A stretch of DNA of 6,195 bases from an uncultured Clostridia bacterium. GTDB lineage: Bacteria; Bacillota; Clostridia; Oscillospirales; Ruminococcaceae. Under the pieces are notes generated by a model. That model saw nothing but the letters and a program-made list of their open reading frames with translations, was not told the DNA's origin and searched no databases. Below are positions 5,333-6,195 of the stretch, piece after piece. The position numbers and the translations under genes are program-made. The stretch spans positions 1 through 6,195 of the forward strand of contig CANRLY010000113.1 of assembly GCA_947631585.1 (NCBI GenBank), given 5' to 3'. The first letter of the stretch is position 1; the number at the start of each line of letters is the position of its first letter.

Positions 5333-6190
5333 TCAGATAAACTGCGTTCCGACGCCTTCATTGGACAGCAGTTCTATAAGTATTGAATGGGGGACTCTTC
5401 CGTCTATGATGGAAGTCTTTTTGACCCCGCGGCGGACAGCCTCCACGCAACATTCTATCTTGGGGATCATTCCGCCGCTGATTATGCCGGTTTTTTTCAG
5501 GTAAGGCACATCGCTCACCTGAACTGACGGTATCAGTGTGGACGGGTCGTCCTTATCCTCAAGAAGTCCGGCTATATCGGTCATGAGTATGAGGTTTTCC
5601 GCTCTCAGGCAGGAAGCTATCCTTGCGGCGGCGGTATCGGCGTTTATGTTATAGGTCTGACCGTCAGCGGAAGTTCCGATAGTTGCGATTATAGGGACAT
5701 ATCCATCGTTCAAAGCGTCTATTATGGGCTTTGTGGTAACTTTTTTGATCTCGCCAACATAGCCAAGGTCAACTTCCCCCTGGAGCTTTTCGGCAATTAT
5801 CATCTGACCATCGCAGCCGCAGAGTCCCAAAGCTCTTCCTCCGTGGAGCTGCAAAGCGGTGACCAGTTCTTTGTTGACCTTTCCGGCAAGCACCATTTTT
5901 ACTATATCGACGGTCTCCTCGTCAGTATATCTCAGTCCGCCTATAAATTTGCTTTCTATACCTACTCTTTTCAGCATGGAGCTTATCTCGGGTCCTCCCC
6001 CATGCACCAGCACCACCTTTATTCCTACCATGCTCAGAAGAACTATATCGCTCATAACCGCTTCTTTCAGTTCGGCGTTAGTCATTGCGTTGCCGCCGTA
6101 TTTCACCACTACTATCTTATAGTGGTACTTCTGGATATAAGGCAGTGCATCTATAAGTAGCTGACTGCTTATACTATTGCTGAGTTCCAT
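5333..6190 (-). CDS. argB: acetylglutamate kinase, probably arginine-sensitive type
   Basis: Phosphorylates N-acetylglutamate, the second and usually controlling step of arginine synthesis; cytoplasmic amino acid kinase fold. The 285 residues include VVKYGGNAM (28-36) with the phosphate-binding K30, LVHGGGPEI (61-69), GLRYTD (85-90) with R87 for substrate, YNINADTAA (180-188), ISGGMIPK (237-244) with K244, and IIDGRVPHS (261-269). An N-terminal extension of about 25 residues before the first strand and the C-terminal EGVGTQF (278-284) are features of hexameric arginine-inhibited enzymes (Pseudomonas, Thermotoga). The short E. coli enzyme lacks the N-terminal helix. Feedback inhibition is therefore inferred. 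Only 5 nt upstream are visible, so its ribosome site is outside the window. Those bases read TGAAA on this strand; the TGA could be the stop of an upstream gene (argJ would be expected), but this cannot be tested here. Confidence 0.97.
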   Translation of the reverse strand: MELSNSISSQLLIDALPYIQKYHYKIVVVKYGGNAMTNAELKEAVMSDIVLLSMVGIKVVLVHGGGPEISSMLKRVGIESKFIGGLRYTDEETVDIVKMVLAGKVNKELVTALQLHGGRALGLCGCDGQMIIAEKLQGEVDLGYVGEIKKVTTKPIIDALNDGYVPIIATIGTSADGQTYNINADTAAARIASCLRAENLILMTDIAGLLEDKDDPSTLIPSVQVSDVPYLKKTGIISGGMIPKIECCVEAVRRGVKKTSIIDGRVPHSILIELLSNEGVGTQFI

Positions 6191-6195
6191 TTTCA

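Noticed and set aside
4120..5335. Internal promoters or ArgR operators between argB, argD and argF
   Set aside because: The gaps are about 20 nt and are taken up by ribosome sites. No promoter-like hexamer pair or palindromic ARG box was seen; control is expected upstream of the operon, outside the window.

Overview
The window is ordinary core-metabolism DNA from what looks like a Gram-positive Clostridia-type bacterium, possibly near Ruminococcus (Oscillospiraceae). This placement is an inference. It rests on strong AGGAGG-type ribosome sites, TTGACA/TATAAT-type promoters, moderate GC, a Thermotoga/Bacillus-style DAHP synthase with an N-terminal regulatory domain, and the clustered order argB-argD-argF. 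No mobile element, CRISPR array, tRNA or rRNA was seen.

Left part (1-2261, minus strand): the first two steps of the shikimate pathway. aroF (DAHP synthase, 974-1993) is preceded by a 5' leader of about 230 nt. This leader is the most interesting thing in the window. From a consensus promoter (2233-2261) it encodes a 36-residue peptide with 8 Phe, 2 Tyr and 1 Trp (2084-2194). An intrinsic terminator follows (2017-2055), just ahead of the aroF ribosome site. Four short segments in the leader can pair as 1:2, 2:3 and 3:4, the layout of a ribosome-mediated, phenylalanine-sensing transcription attenuator. After aroF comes a second terminator (937-967), then a separate promoter (857-885) driving aroB (3-dehydroquinate synthase, 814 to beyond the left edge, so its C-terminus is missing).

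Middle (2302-3199, plus strand): a single gene divergent from the aro leader, with its own extended -10 promoter. It encodes a 265-residue metal-dependent amidohydrolase-2 family protein of unknown substrate. A three-codon ORF overlaps its start codon. It ends at a perfect 12-bp hairpin that serves as terminator for both this gene and the convergent arg operon.

Right part (3202-6190, minus strand): an arginine biosynthesis operon read as argB (acetylglutamate kinase), argD (acetylornithine aminotransferase), argF (ornithine carbamoyltransferase). Gaps are about 20 nt and each internal gene has its own strong ribosome site. Together the three enzymes catalyse the second, fourth and sixth steps of the pathway to citrulline. 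The promoter and any argC/argJ lie beyond the right edge.

Regulatory reading: chorismate supply is probably controlled twice at its entry point, by attenuation of aroF and by allosteric inhibition of its product, while aroB is uncoupled from that switch. Arginine flux is probably controlled by feedback on ArgB, which carries the N-terminal helix typical of arginine-sensitive enzymes.
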